From assembly GCA_015063685.1 (NCBI GenBank), contig SVTR01000001.1, positions 62,001 through 126,000 of the forward strand: DNA of 64,000 bases, read 5' to 3'. Below, piece by piece: positions 34,848-43,985 of the stretch. The DNA is from Oscillospiraceae bacterium. Lineage in GTDB: Bacteria > Bacillota > Clostridia > Oscillospirales > CAG-272. The translations under genes and the position numbers were made by a program. Under the pieces are notes generated by a model that saw only the letters and a list, made by a program, of their open reading frames with translations, searched no databases and was not told the origin of the DNA. Each line of letters starts with the position of its first letter. The first letter of the stretch is position 1.

Positions 34848-35891
34848 TCAATCTTCCTGCACAAGATGGGGACAGGTCTCGTGTGCCTTGTAAGCGCGGA
34901 TATACTGGCAGAGCCAACGGTAATACAGGTCACCGTGGCCCCCCTTCATGGGTTCAATGTCACGGCTGAATTCCTGATTGAAATTGTCGGTGAAAACGTA
35001 TCTCCCGTCAATTTTGAAAAGCTGGGCGCACCATTCGTTCCACCAGGTCAGGGTAACCATCTTGGGGTGAGTCTCAAAGGCGGTCTGCCATTGGGTATTC
35101 CAGAAACGTCCCCCTTGACGGCCGTGGGCGGTTTGCGTGTTGGACATATAGGTGGACTGGGTGGCTACCGACACGCCAATATGCTCGGGCTTGCCCTCGG
35201 CATCGTAGGCTATGGTAAGGCGATTGTCCGCTTCCAGATAGCTCCATTGACCGAGCTTCACCTGTCCCTGGAGACCGTACATACCGCGGGTCACAAAGGT
35301 ATCGGTCTCGGAGGTGCGGTAACGCCAATGAAGAATGAAGGGCTTACCATTCCAGTACACGAAGCAATCCTTCCATTTTTCCACACCGTAGAATTTCTCG
35401 TAAAAGACGTCGAAGGCCTCCACCTCGTTGGGCCACATGACCACGTAGGGTGTCTTGCGCCCCTCCTTTCGCATCTCCGTAATGGTGTCCAGAAGGGCGA
35501 TGGTGGAGTATTCCACGTGGCTGTTCCAGAAGGGCTTGTTGTTGACGGTATTTCCGCCCACGAAGGTGAAATCCAGCACAAGAAAATCCACCCCCGCCTC
35601 CTGCAAAAGGGTCAGGTTACGGCGGTGAGCCTCCTTGTCGGTGCTACGGTAGTAGCCTTGGGCGGGCTCTGCCCAGTAGTGAAAGGCGTACATATCGTTG
35701 TGCTGCTCTTGTGCATTTCCAAAGCCGTACTCGTCGCTCCAGCCGTATTTTTCGGTCAGCTCGGTGACGTTGTTTGCGTGGGTCACGGGCTCCTCCCCGC
35801 TGCCCAGCACCGCATTGAACCACATGGTGTAGCAAATGCCCACCAGGTCTTGGCGGTGGGTGATATCGAGGCCGTATTGGTTGTTATTCAT
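34848..35891 (-). CDS. Cytoplasmic GH99/WbsX-like barrel protein
   Basis: A 347-aa, single-domain relative of the surface proteins at 8253 and 21602. It shows HYWAEPAQGYYRSTDKEA, DFLVLDFTF, WWNEW (283-287) and SRDIEPMKGG in the same order. There is no signal peptide, carbohydrate-binding module or anchor. The start at 35891 (MNNNQYG) has AAGAAAGGGA upstream; an in-frame upstream extension carries no ribosome site. It precedes the acetyltransferase in a likely two-gene operon. It probably acts on an imported product of the surface paralogues (inference). Confidence 0.82.
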   Translation of the reverse strand: MNNNQYGLDITHRQDLVGICYTMWFNAVLGSGEEPVTHANNVTELTEKYGWSDEYGFGNAQEQHNDMYAFHYWAEPAQGYYRSTDKEAHRRNLTLLQEAGVDFLVLDFTFVGGNTVNNKPFWNSHVEYSTIALLDTITEMRKEGRKTPYVVMWPNEVEAFDVFYEKFYGVEKWKDCFVYWNGKPFILHWRYRTSETDTFVTRGMYGLQGQVKLGQWSYLEADNRLTIAYDAEGKPEHIGVSVATQSTYMSNTQTAHGRQGGRFWNTQWQTAFETHPKMVTLTWWNEWCAQLFKIDGRYVFTDNFNQEFSRDIEPMKGGHGDLYYRWLCQYIRAYKAHETCPHLVQED

Positions 35892-36054
35892 AGTGTTTTC
35901 CCTTTCTTGTGGCAAAGGTATGGTTTCATTCATTGTACCATATAGAGCAAAGAAAAGCAAGGGAAAAAAAGTAAAAAGAATCAGTCCAAACGCTTCATTT
36001 TCTAAGCCGCTGGTTGCCAGATTACCGCAAATACCAAAGTCTCCCTATCTCTGC

Positions 36055-36440
36055 CAAAACAAAAACACCAAGCGCATGGCTAAACGGAGGATTCGAACCC
36101 CGCTTCTCCGCCTGCGGGCGGACGAAGCACGACCTTGCTCGGCGGATGAATTCCGCCGTTTGCTATGCAAAACGCAAGTGTCGTCCACGGCGCGGCTTCG
36201 CCTCGCCACGATTTCTCAAGCTCCCCACCTCGGCCAAAACAAAAACACCAAGCGCATGACTAAACGGAGGATTCGAACCCCGCTTCGCCGCCTGTGGGCG
36301 GACGAAGCACGACCTTGCTCGGCGGATGAATTCCGCCGTTTGCTATGCAAAACGCAAGTGTCGTCCACGGCGCGGCTTCGCCTCGCCACGATTTCTCAAG
36401 CTCCCCACCTCTGCCAAAACAAAAACACCAAGCACATGGC
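36055..36440. repeat. 180-bp tandem repeat array derived from a tRNA 3' end and terminator
   Basis: Two nearly identical units of exactly 180 bp (36055-36234, 36235-36414) and the first part of a third (36415-36440). Read on the minus strand, each unit ends with a TψC-arm-like GTTCGAATCCTCC followed by the CTTGGTGTTTTTG terminator arm, the same order as in the intact tRNA-Trp next door. Units differ at only a few positions. The translations in this stretch are not genes. The space 35892-36054 holds nothing else I can support. Confidence 0.85.
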
Positions 36441-36451
36441 TTGGTGTTTTT
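36417..36451 (-). terminator. Terminator of tRNA-Trp
   Basis: AAAAACACCAAGC and GCTTGGTGTTTTT form a 13-bp perfect stem with a 5-nt loop, T-rich on the minus strand, immediately after the tRNA 3' end. Confidence 0.85.
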
Positions 36452-36455
36452 GTTT

Positions 36456-36531
36456 TGGCAGGGGCAGGAGGATTCGAACCCGCGACCCACGGTTTTGGAG
36501 ACCGGTACTCTACCAGCTGAGCTATACCCCT
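36456..36531 (-). tRNA. tRNA-Trp (anticodon CCA)
   Basis: A 76-nt cloverleaf with encoded CCA. The acceptor stem AGGGGTA/TGCCCCT, D-arm GCTC/GAGT and anticodon loop CTCCAAA are clear. Two pairs are irregular: 27-43 is C-U, and T-stem position 50-64 is C-C (GCGGG against CCTCC). The 3' T-arm strand is identical to that of the neighbouring 180-bp repeats. The rest is normal, so the gene is probably functional, but it may have been altered by recombination with the repeats. Confidence 0.92.
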
Positions 36532-36649
36532 GTGTTGATTCACAACAGGGTGTATTATACCACACTTTTTCAGAAAAAGCAAGGGGTTTTTGAAAAAAAG
36601 TAAGAATAATTTTTGGAAATTTGTTCAAATACCCTGGGTCAGGCGCTTT

Positions 36650-37909
36650 TTATGCCTTTTCTGATGCTTCGCCTGAGGCGACAGGGGCGAAAACCGCCTT
36701 GACCCGCTCCACGTAGGCGGCGAAGCGAGGATCGGAACGGATGGGGTCGAACCATTCCCAGCCGCTTTCGGCGGTGAGGGCGTATTCGGGGAATCTGAAG
36801 CCCAGGGTATATACGTATTCGTCGGTTCCCTTCCCTCTGAAAAACCGCAGGAACGGTCTTCTGTCATAATCGGGGTTTTCCTTGTCATGGTTTACCATTC
36901 GCCGTAGCTCAAGCCGCTCGTCCTCGAGGCAAATGCTCTTACAGGAAAGCACGGTTTTGTCAGGCAGACTCATGACCTTCTCCAGCATGGATACTGTATC
37001 CTCCAACACAACAAAAGCCCCCTCGGGATCTTCCGTGGATGCCAGATAGCAGGCACGTCGAATACCCAACTCCATACGGTCACCCACGAAAATGTCCACC
37101 GATCCGTCTCCCGTGATGGGATGGGCAGGATCGGGGGTCACTCCGCAGAGATTGTGGAGAAAATTCAGCATAATTGTACTGATCTGTAAGCTCTCGTGTA
37201 CGTGATTGGGTCGGTCGCCTCTACGCCAAAGTCCGCTGTTGCCAAACTGATCGTGGATGATAGAAAACAGCCGTCTTTGCCGCAAGGGGTCAGACTTATC
37301 CCATTCATCCCGATCCCGATAGCGATTATACAAAAGCATATCCTTGGTCAGATTCTTTTCGGTAGCATACCGATCCAAGAAAGTCTCCACGTGCTCATCG
37401 TCCTCAATGAAGCTCATATGCTCCACCACCGAATCCTTCAGCCACCGCTCATAGTTCCCTTCCAGAATCTCCTTGGCGGTGACACGCAGCTCCGAAAGAA
37501 CGTCGGGATGGTTCTTGAGTGCATCCGCTCCCCAGTGCACGCCGCTGAACAACTGCCACATATACCCTGCAAACGCAGGAGCCGTCATGCAATCCCGCCG
37601 TAGCTCCCGTATAAGGCTCACCACTGTCAGAGGATCGGAGTTATCACTTTCACAGATCTGGAAATATTCGACATAACGCTTACTGATCTGCTCCTTCTTC
37701 TTACTCTCCTCCATCCCGATCAGCTCATCTACCGTCACCCCAAAGATCCCCGCCAGCACAGGCAGAAATTCCATATCGGGATAGGTAGTCCCATTCTCCC
37801 AACGGCTCACCGATTGGTAGGCGACTCCCAGCTTGTCGGCCAGCTGCTCCTGGGTCATGTCGGCGGCACGGCGCAGTCGGCGGAGGTTTTCACCGATGTT
37901 CAGTTTCAT
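36650..37909 (-). CDS. Large XRE-family transcriptional regulator
   Basis: A 419-aa protein. Residues 1-65 form an HTH_3 domain (LRRLRRAADMTQEQLADKLGV, then AYQSVSRWENGTTYPD). The remaining roughly 350 residues are mostly helical, with no family I recognise; they may be a sensor or TPR-like domain (ESLQISTIMLNFLHNLCGV). The start is the ATG after GGAAAGAAG. A protein with the same overall plan is encoded at 41184, though the C-terminal parts align poorly by eye. The target genes are unknown. Confidence 0.85.
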   Translation of the reverse strand: MKLNIGENLRRLRRAADMTQEQLADKLGVAYQSVSRWENGTTYPDMEFLPVLAGIFGVTVDELIGMEESKKKEQISKRYVEYFQICESDNSDPLTVVSLIRELRRDCMTAPAFAGYMWQLFSGVHWGADALKNHPDVLSELRVTAKEILEGNYERWLKDSVVEHMSFIEDDEHVETFLDRYATEKNLTKDMLLYNRYRDRDEWDKSDPLRQRRLFSIIHDQFGNSGLWRRGDRPNHVHESLQISTIMLNFLHNLCGVTPDPAHPITGDGSVDIFVGDRMELGIRRACYLASTEDPEGAFVVLEDTVSMLEKVMSLPDKTVLSCKSICLEDERLELRRMVNHDKENPDYDRRPFLRFFRGKGTDEYVYTLGFRFPEYALTAESGWEWFDPIRSDPRFAAYVERVKAVFAPVASGEASEKA

Positions 37910-38035
37910 AGTTTCTTCCTTTCATTCCCCGCGCGGGTGAGGTTTTTTACCGGTGACTCTATGATACCACATTTCCCTCCAAATTGCAATAACGCATATA
38001 GTGAGAATTATTCTCGGTCTGCGTGAGTCCCGACA

Positions 38036-38068
38036 GCAAAACAGAGCCGGGCACAAAACCCGACTCTG
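38036..38068 (-). terminator. Terminator of the YwaF-like gene
   Basis: On the minus strand AGAGTCGGG and CCCGGCTCT form a stem followed by GTTTT. Confidence 0.7.
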
Positions 38069-38077
38069 CTTGAAAAT

Positions 38078-38863
38078 TCACTTTTTCGGCAATGCTTTTC
38101 TCTTTCTCCGCTCCCACAGGTACACGGGTAAAAAGATCAGATACGCCCCCAACGACACCGCCGCCAGATAAATGGGGGTGTTGACATACCACCCGCAGGC
38201 CGTGGCGATCTCCTTGAACACCGCCAAGGGCGAGATGGCGGGGCCTACGTAGAACATCTTGATGCTCCCCTCCGAGGGGATCCAGAAGATGAGGTTGATG
38301 ATGAACGCCATGACCGCCAGCGCCAAGAACAGCACCACCGAGGAGCGGTAGTCCTTCATGGTCTTAGCCCCGCGTCCCGAAGCAATCAGATAGAAGCCGA
38401 TGAAGATCAGCATCATGTGCCAAATAAACGCGTGGAGGGTCAGGGTCCAGTATCCGTGGATGATCCCCGAGGGCTCCGCAAAGGCCATGATGCCGCCCAG
38501 GAGATTGAAGGTAGTCATGAAATGGTACATGGCACTCTGCACCTTCCCTTCCCTCAGCCAAGGGGCAATGATGCACAGATACATGGGCACGCTGCAAAGC
38601 TGGAAGGGGAAGATCCACCATTGGTAGGTGTGATCCCCGATGTAGTAGTAATAGAACAGCTGCTTGTAGATCTCGGTGACGGCGAGAAAGATGCCCACCG
38701 AGAGCAGGACAGCCTTGTTCCCCCGCTTCCCCGTGTGACGGAGCAGGTAAGCCAGCAGGATACAGACCGCCAGCCCGACAAAGGTGAAGATCAAGTGAAA
38801 AGGGCCATAGGCCTTAGGCTTTTCCATGGTCCAGGCAGTGGCCTCGATGAAAGCTTCAAGCAT
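38078..38863 (-). CDS. YwaF-family (TIGR02206-like) integral membrane protein
   Basis: A 261-aa protein with seven hydrophobic segments. The YwaF hallmarks are GPFHLIFTFVGLAV, YKQLFYYYYIGDHTYQWWIFPFQLCSVPMY, LLGGIMAFAEPSG and LHAFIWHMMLIFIGFYL; the third stretch contains the conserved dense aromatic motif. The start at 38863 (MLEAFIEATAW) follows AAAGGA; an ATG nine codons upstream lies at that ribosome site and is rejected. The biochemical role of the family is unknown. Confidence 0.85.
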   Translation of the reverse strand: MLEAFIEATAWTMEKPKAYGPFHLIFTFVGLAVCILLAYLLRHTGKRGNKAVLLSVGIFLAVTEIYKQLFYYYYIGDHTYQWWIFPFQLCSVPMYLCIIAPWLREGKVQSAMYHFMTTFNLLGGIMAFAEPSGIIHGYWTLTLHAFIWHMMLIFIGFYLIASGRGAKTMKDYRSSVVLFLALAVMAFIINLIFWIPSEGSIKMFYVGPAISPLAVFKEIATACGWYVNTPIYLAAVSLGAYLIFLPVYLWERRKRKALPKK

Positions 38864-39150
38864 ATCGGTACAGTCCTTTCTTAAAATCATATGTTGTCTG
38901 TCAATCCGACAATTTATTTTAACATAGCTTTCTCATGGTTGCAAGGCTTTCAGAAATTCTTCATGATTCTTCATGATTTCTCCTGATTTTGGCGCAGTCG
39001 CCCATTTTCTCGGGGATGATTTCAGCAAAATCAACAAAAGATACCTCCTATATTTATATAATATCGTTTTTTTCAAGTCTTTTCAAATTGCTTTAAATAT
39101 GATAAAATATATTTTTGGAGTATAAAATCTATATGTAGGAGAATAAAACA

Positions 39151-40995
39151 GTGATCAGAAGTGATTTGAGAAACGTAGCCATCATCGCCCACGTTGACCA
39201 CGGTAAGACCACCCTGGTGGACGGACTCTTGAAGCAAGGCGGCATTTACCGTGAAAATCAGGACACCACCACCCGCGTCATGGACTCGGGAGACCTGGAA
39301 AAAGAGCGCGGCATCACCATCCTTGCCAAGAACACCGCAGTTCACTACAAGGACAAGAAGATCAACATCATCGACACCCCCGGCCACGCCGACTTTGGCG
39401 GCGAGGTAGAGCGTGTGCTGAAGATGGTCAACGGCGTTATCCTTCTGGTAGACGCCGCCGAGGGTCCCATGCCTCAGACTCGCTTCGTTTTACAGAAGGC
39501 GCTGGCTCTCAACCACCGTGTCATTGTTTGCATCAATAAGATCGACAAGCCCGACGCCCGTCTCGGCGAGGTAGAGGACGAGATCCTGGAGCTGCTCATT
39601 GACCTGGATGCCTCCGACGAGCAGCTGGACTCCCCCATGCTCTATTGCTCAGGCCGCGACGGCACTGCCTCCTTTGATCCCGACAACAGAAGTGACGATC
39701 TCACCCCCCTCTTTGAGACCATCGTGGACTACATTCCCGCTCCCGAGGGTGATGAGGCAGGCCCCCTGCAGCTGTTGGTCTCCTCCATCGACTATAGCGA
39801 TTACGTAGGCCGTATCGGTATCGGCCGCATTGAGCGAGGCTCCATCAAGGTAGGCCAGGAAGCGCTGATCTGTAACTACCACTCGGGTGCCGCTCCCCGC
39901 AAGACCAAGATCGTCACCGTCATGCAGATCGACGGTCTGGTGCGCAAGCCCGTAGAGACCGCCACCGTGGGTGACATCGTCTGCTTCTCGGGCGCGGGCG
40001 AGATCACCATTGGTGATACCGTTACCGCCACCGACTGCCCCGAGCCTCTGGAGTTTGTCAAGGTGTCCGAGCCCACCCTGGAGATGACCTTCGCGGTCAA
40101 CGATTCTCCCCTGGCAGGCAAGGAGGGTAAGTTCGTCACCTCCCGTCAGATCCGTGAGAGACTTTACCGTGAGCTGCTCAAGGACGTGTCCCTGCGCGTG
40201 TCCGACGGTGAGACCACCGACGAGTTCCGTGTGGCAGGCCGCGGCGAGATGCACCTGTCTATCCTCATTGAGACCATGCGCCGTGAGGGCTTTGAGCTGA
40301 CCTGCTCCAACCCCCGGGTGCTGTATAAGGAGATCGATGGTGTCAAGTGCGAGCCTATGGAGCATATCACCCTGGACGTCCCCAACGATTACGTGGGCCC
40401 CGTGGTGGAGAAGCTGGGTCAGCGCAAGGGCGACCTCATCGAGATGACCCCCCTGGGATCGGGCAACCGTATGCGCATTGAGTACATGATCCCCACCCGT
40501 TGCCTCTTCGGCTATCGCTCCGAGTTCCTCACCGCCACCCATGGCGAGGGTATCATGAACACCCTGTTTGCGGGCTACGAGCCCTACCGCGGCGAGGTGG
40601 TCATGAGATTCACGGGCTCTCTCGTGGCCTCCGAGGCAGGCGAGACCACCCGCTACGGTCTCTACAAGACCCAGGAGCGCGGCCAGATGTTCGTCGGCCC
40701 CCAGACCCAGGTCTACGAGGGCATGATCGTGGGCGAGAACCCCAAGAACGACGACATCGCCCTGAACCCCTGCCAGACCAAGCACATGACCGCCGTCCGT
40801 TCCACGGGTGCGGATGAAAAGCTGCTCCTGACGCCCCCCAAGGTGTTCACCCTGGAGGAGGCCATCGAATATATCAACGATGACGAGCTCATCGAGGTCA
40901 CCCCCAAGTCCATCCGTCTGCGCAAGGTCATCCTGGACACCGAGACCAGAATGAAGGAAATGATGAAGAAGCGCCGCGCCCTTCAGGGGAAATAA
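39151..40995 (+). CDS. typA: Translational GTPase TypA/BipA
   Basis: A 614-aa ribosome-binding GTPase of the EF-G superfamily, involved in ribosome assembly and stress adaptation. G1 ([15 protein letters not shown]), the switch ([10 protein letters not shown]), G3 ([16 protein letters not shown]) and G4 (NKIDKPDA) are intact, and the protein has full family length to the C-terminal KKRRALQGK. It starts with GTG after AGGAGAAT. The last 156 bp are duplicated at 42367-42522, beyond an XRE gene. The bases before it (38864-39150) hold only AT-rich spacer. Confidence 0.96.
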   Translation: MIRSDLRNVAIIAHVDHGKTTLVDGLLKQGGIYRENQDTTTRVMDSGDLEKERGITILAKNTAVHYKDKKINIIDTPGHADFGGEVERVLKMVNGVILLVDAAEGPMPQTRFVLQKALALNHRVIVCINKIDKPDARLGEVEDEILELLIDLDASDEQLDSPMLYCSGRDGTASFDPDNRSDDLTPLFETIVDYIPAPEGDEAGPLQLLVSSIDYSDYVGRIGIGRIERGSIKVGQEALICNYHSGAAPRKTKIVTVMQIDGLVRKPVETATVGDIVCFSGAGEITIGDTVTATDCPEPLEFVKVSEPTLEMTFAVNDSPLAGKEGKFVTSRQIRERLYRELLKDVSLRVSDGETTDEFRVAGRGEMHLSILIETMRREGFELTCSNPRVLYKEIDGVKCEPMEHITLDVPNDYVGPVVEKLGQRKGDLIEMTPLGSGNRMRIEYMIPTRCLFGYRSEFLTATHGEGIMNTLFAGYEPYRGEVVMRFTGSLVASEAGETTRYGLYKTQERGQMFVGPQTQVYEGMIVGENPKNDDIALNPCQTKHMTAVRSTGADEKLLLTPPKVFTLEEAIEYINDDELIEVTPKSIRLRKVILDTETRMKEMMKKRRALQGK

Positions 40996-41008
40996 TTCAA
41001 TCAAAATA

Positions 41009-41040
41009 AGAGCATCGCTTGTGGGCGGTGCTCTTTGTTT
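41009..41040 (+). terminator. Terminator after typA
   Basis: AGAGCATCGC and GCGGTGCTCT form a stem (with wobble pairs) followed by TTTGTTTT. Confidence 0.75.
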
Positions 41041-41100
41041 TGGGCGGGTATTCGGTAGAAAAATCCTACTTTCCGTAGAGTCGGCTATCCCTTGCGGTTA

Positions 41101-41129
41101 TTGACGGCCAAAAGAATATGTGGTATCAT
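41101..41129 (+). promoter_or_regulatory. Promoter of the XRE gene
   Basis: TTGACG (41101-41106), a 17-bp spacer and TATCAT (41124-41129). Confidence 0.75.
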
Positions 41130-41183
41130 AGTAGCGGACAGAGGCCACTGCATCCGATTAATGAATGATAAGGAGACAATCAT

Positions 41184-42368
41184 ATGGAATTGCTATTTGC
41201 AAAACGCATCCGCGGGAAACGCCTGGAAAAGGGCTTGACCCAGGAGCAGCTGGCACAAGCCATCCAAATATCCCCCCAGGCTGTGAGTAAATGGGAGCGT
41301 GGAGACGGATACCCCGACATTACCCTGCTGCCCAGGATCGCCAACTTCTTTCAAATCTCGGTGGATGAACTGATTGGGAACGATGAAGCCACGCGGGCGG
41401 AGGATGCAGACAATTTTGAGAGAACCTGGTGGAGCATTCCGTTCACCAATGAGGGCTGGCAAAAGAAACTGAAGCTGGCCAAGGAATATTATACGAAATA
41501 TCCCCAGAATTTTGAGGTAATGCACCGTCTGGGTGAGGCCATTGTCAATAATATGGACGTGCTGGAGGAGAACCTGCAGCTGCTCTTTGAGATCCACGCC
41601 AAGATCATGAGCGGATGCACCGAGGAGGAGTACCGCAGAGACTCCCTCCACCGTGTCTGCTATGCCGCCACCGACAGCGAGCTGGACGATCAGATCAGTA
41701 AGAGTGAGCTGAACTGGCAGGAGGCCATCGCCATTGGAGAGCTGCGGGAGGAGCGTTTCCTGCTCCAGCACCGTTTGGACGAATACCGCCGCGAGCGCAA
41801 CGCCACCAATCTGCTGATTTTCATGCAGTACCTTGGCCGCAACGGCATGATGTACTATGGCTCCAACCGTGAGCCTACCTTCACAGAACCCGAGCGGACC
41901 GTAGCCTGGGAGCGGCACAAGATGCGGCTCATCGAGCAATTTGACGTGGACGGCACCCATGAAAACGGCATTCCCGAGGCCTGGTGCGGGTGCTACGCCG
42001 AGTTTTCCCTGAAGGCCGCGGGTGCCCTGATCGGTAGTGGAAAGCTCGACGAGGGCTTTGCACAGTTGGAGCAGACCTTTGCTCTGTACGAGCGGTGGAA
42101 TCGGATTCCCACGGGGAACCTGATGGCGGTAGGGAACCCTGACGCCTTCGGGGAGGTGTATATCAATAAGAACGGAAGCGATTCCATCGTGCATATCCAC
42201 TTCACCGACGGGCATACGGTCTGGACGCCTTACCTGTGGCTGTTCTGGCAGCTCAAGGGGGACATCCAAACCGCGCTGACCTACTGGCCGTGGTTTGACG
42301 GCGTCAAGGACGACCCCCGTTACACCTCCGCCCTGGCTCGCGCAAAAATGATGGCCGAGACCGAGTAA
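41184..42368 (+). CDS. Large XRE-family regulator inserted behind typA
   Basis: A 394-aa protein. Residues 1-65 form the HTH_3 domain ([21 protein letters not shown], then [16 protein letters not shown]). The C-terminal part is helical with tryptophan-rich ends and could contain TPR-like repeats ([23 protein letters not shown]). It is similar in design to the regulator at 36650. Its TAA stop overlaps the first bases of a second copy of the typA 3' end, so the gene lies exactly between two typA 3' ends, suggesting acquisition by recombination. Confidence 0.87.
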   Translation: MELLFAKRIRGKRLEKGLTQEQLAQAIQISPQAVSKWERGDGYPDITLLPRIANFFQISVDELIGNDEATRAEDADNFERTWWSIPFTNEGWQKKLKLAKEYYTKYPQNFEVMHRLGEAIVNNMDVLEENLQLLFEIHAKIMSGCTEEEYRRDSLHRVCYAATDSELDDQISKSELNWQEAIAIGELREERFLLQHRLDEYRRERNATNLLIFMQYLGRNGMMYYGSNREPTFTEPERTVAWERHKMRLIEQFDVDGTHENGIPEAWCGCYAEFSLKAAGALIGSGKLDEGFAQLEQTFALYERWNRIPTGNLMAVGNPDAFGEVYINKNGSDSIVHIHFTDGHTVWTPYLWLFWQLKGDIQTALTYWPWFDGVKDDPRYTSALARAKMMAETE

Positions 42369-42522
42369 GGTGTTCACCCTGGAGGAGGCCATCGAATATA
42401 TCAACGATGACGAGCTCATCGAGGTCACCCCCAAGTCCATCCGTCTGCGCAAGGTCATCCTGGACACCGAAACCAGAATGAAGGAAATGATGAAGAAGCG
42501 CAGAGCGCTGCAAGGGAAATAA
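42367..42522 (+). pseudogene. Duplicated 3' end of typA
   Basis: 156 bp matching typA 40840-40995 with only a few changes, clustered at the 3' end. Read in the typA frame it encodes the last 51 residues ([13 protein letters not shown] through RRALQGK) and the stop. It has no start codon or ribosome site of its own. It is probably either the original typA end displaced by an insertion or a by-product of a duplication. Confidence 0.9.
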
Positions 42523-42539
42523 TGTTCAGCTGAAAACAA

Positions 42540-42582
42540 TAAAAACTCCGCTCACAGAAACGATCCGCGAGCGGAGTTTTTG
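42540..42582. terminator. Bidirectional terminator
   Basis: AAAACTCCGCTC pairs with GAGCGGAGTTTT, T-rich on both strands, between the typA fragment (+) and the zinc-ribbon gene (-). Confidence 0.85.
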
Positions 42583-42618
42583 ATTTGGGATAACTTCTAT
42601 CACTGACAGAAGTTAAAA

Positions 42619-43671
42619 TTACATGCCAAAGCTTCTCAGGTAGAACTTGTATTCCATCTTCATCTTGGAGTAAAGCACTGCCGTAGCGATGAAGAAGATG
42701 CTACCCAGCACGAAGGCCACAAGGCCGCCGGTGAGGGCAAGGAAGCCGATAGAGAAGATGTAAGTAAGAACGGTGATCCAGGTCTTGTGGAAGATCACTG
42801 CGAAGATCATGAGGATGACCAGGAAGGTAGCATAACCGTTGATCAGGCTCACGACCATGTTCAGTGCCATAACGGCTTCGTCGTCTTCACCGACTGTGAT
42901 CTCGCCGATCTTGGCCAGGTGGCTGATGGACAGGGGATCGAACAGATCTCTGAACTCCTCAAGAGTCATATCCATTTCATCTTCCAGATCCTCTACGCTG
43001 ATACCGAACTCGCGCTCGAAGTCTCTCCAGTTATCTTCATCATCCAGAGCGTCATCGACGATATCAAGCATATCGCTGTATTCTTCGTCGATCTCATCCA
43101 TATCCTGACCCAGGCTGTCACCAATCATGGAAACAAGGGGAATCTTGAAAATAGAACCGTTGACAAAGCTGTTAGCAGACAGGATCAGAGTCAGAATGCA
43201 AGCGAGACCCAAAGCGAGGGCCACGATGTTGATAACTCTGAACTTCACGGAAGCTTCCTTCCAGAAGAACTTATATCTGCCGGCGGGACGGCCCGTATTG
43301 GGAGCGGGCTGCTGATACTGAGGCTGACCCTGGTAGGGCTGCTGGTACTGGGGCTGACCCTGGTAGGGCTGCTGATACTGGGGCTGACCCTGGTAGGGCT
43401 GCTGGTACTGGGGCTGACCCTGGTAGGGCTGCTGGTACTGAGGCTGACCCTGGTAGGGCTGCTGGTACTGAGGCTGTGCCTGCTGCTGGGGCTGTGCCTG
43501 CTGCTGGGGCTGTGCCTGCTGCTGAGGCTGCTCCTGCTGCTGAGGCTGCGCCTGCTGCTGAGGCTGCGCCTGCTGCTGAGCGTTCTCGTTAGCCTGTGCT
43601 ACGGGATGGTTGCAGGAAGGGCAATTCTTTGCATCTTCAGGCAACTGATTTCCACAATTAGGACAAAACAT
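42619..43671 (-). CDS. Zinc-ribbon membrane protein with Gln-rich decapeptide repeats
   Basis: A 350-aa protein. Residues 1-25 form a zinc ribbon (CPNCGNQL, then CPSCNHP). Residues 30-70 are Gln/Ala/Pro-rich. Five copies of a QPYQGQPQYQ-type decapeptide follow (about 68-122). The C-terminal part carries hydrophobic segments near 148-172, 275-298 and 305-340, with a highly acidic loop between the first and second (DSLGQDMDEIDEEYSDMLD). The ribosome site is AAGGAGAGG. Such zinc-ribbon membrane proteins are common in Clostridia without a defined function. The nucleotide repeats are regular enough to vary in copy number between strains. Confidence 0.82.
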   Translation of the reverse strand: MFCPNCGNQLPEDAKNCPSCNHPVAQANENAQQQAQPQQQAQPQQQEQPQQQAQPQQQAQPQQQAQPQYQQPYQGQPQYQQPYQGQPQYQQPYQGQPQYQQPYQGQPQYQQPYQGQPQYQQPAPNTGRPAGRYKFFWKEASVKFRVINIVALALGLACILTLILSANSFVNGSIFKIPLVSMIGDSLGQDMDEIDEEYSDMLDIVDDALDDEDNWRDFEREFGISVEDLEDEMDMTLEEFRDLFDPLSISHLAKIGEITVGEDDEAVMALNMVVSLINGYATFLVILMIFAVIFHKTWITVLTYIFSIGFLALTGGLVAFVLGSIFFIATAVLYSKMKMEYKFYLRSFGM

Positions 43672-43707
43672 GGTGTTATACCTCTCCTTAATTAAATTGA
43701 TAACTAA

Positions 43708-43736
43708 ATATTAACACATTTGCATTCTTTTGTCAA
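43708..43736 (-). promoter_or_regulatory. Promoter of the zinc-ribbon gene
   Basis: On the minus strand TTGACA (43731-43736), a 17-bp spacer and TAATAT (43708-43713). Confidence 0.75.
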
Positions 43737-43807
43737 GAGTTTTTCCCAAAAACGACACATCTTTCCAAAAAAGCCAAGAAATATTACTTTATGCAAAAGT
43801 TTTTTCG

Positions 43808-43847
43808 CCGATCAAGGCGGTCTGAAAAGTGAAATTTTCTTGATCGG
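43808..43847. other. Inverted repeat in the divergent spacer before potA
   Basis: CCGATCAAG (43808-43816) and CTTGATCGG (43839-43847), a perfect 9-bp inverted repeat 22 bp apart, without a T tract on either strand. It lies between two divergent promoters and could be an operator; nothing else is seen in 43737-43950. Confidence 0.35.
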
Positions 43848-43950
43848 TACTGAACAAATGTCAATTTTCTTATGTTTTTCGTGAATATGAATGCCTGCGG
43901 GTCATAAAATTGGATTAAATGACGAAATTTCAAAGATTTCGCAAAACATC

Positions 43951-43979
43951 TTGCATTTTCGCGTGTTTTCTGCTAAAAT
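43951..43979 (+). promoter_or_regulatory. Promoter of the pot operon
   Basis: TTGCAT (43951-43956), a 17-bp spacer and TAAAAT (43974-43979). Confidence 0.7.
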
Positions 43980-43985
43980 AATCAT

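Noticed and set aside
35836-36628. Frames overlapping the 180-bp repeat and tRNA-Trp
   Set aside because: They are translations of tRNA and terminator repeats and contain no gene-like features.
41193-42539. 448-codon minus-strand frame
   Set aside because: Opposite the XRE regulator and the typA fragment; it merely spans both.
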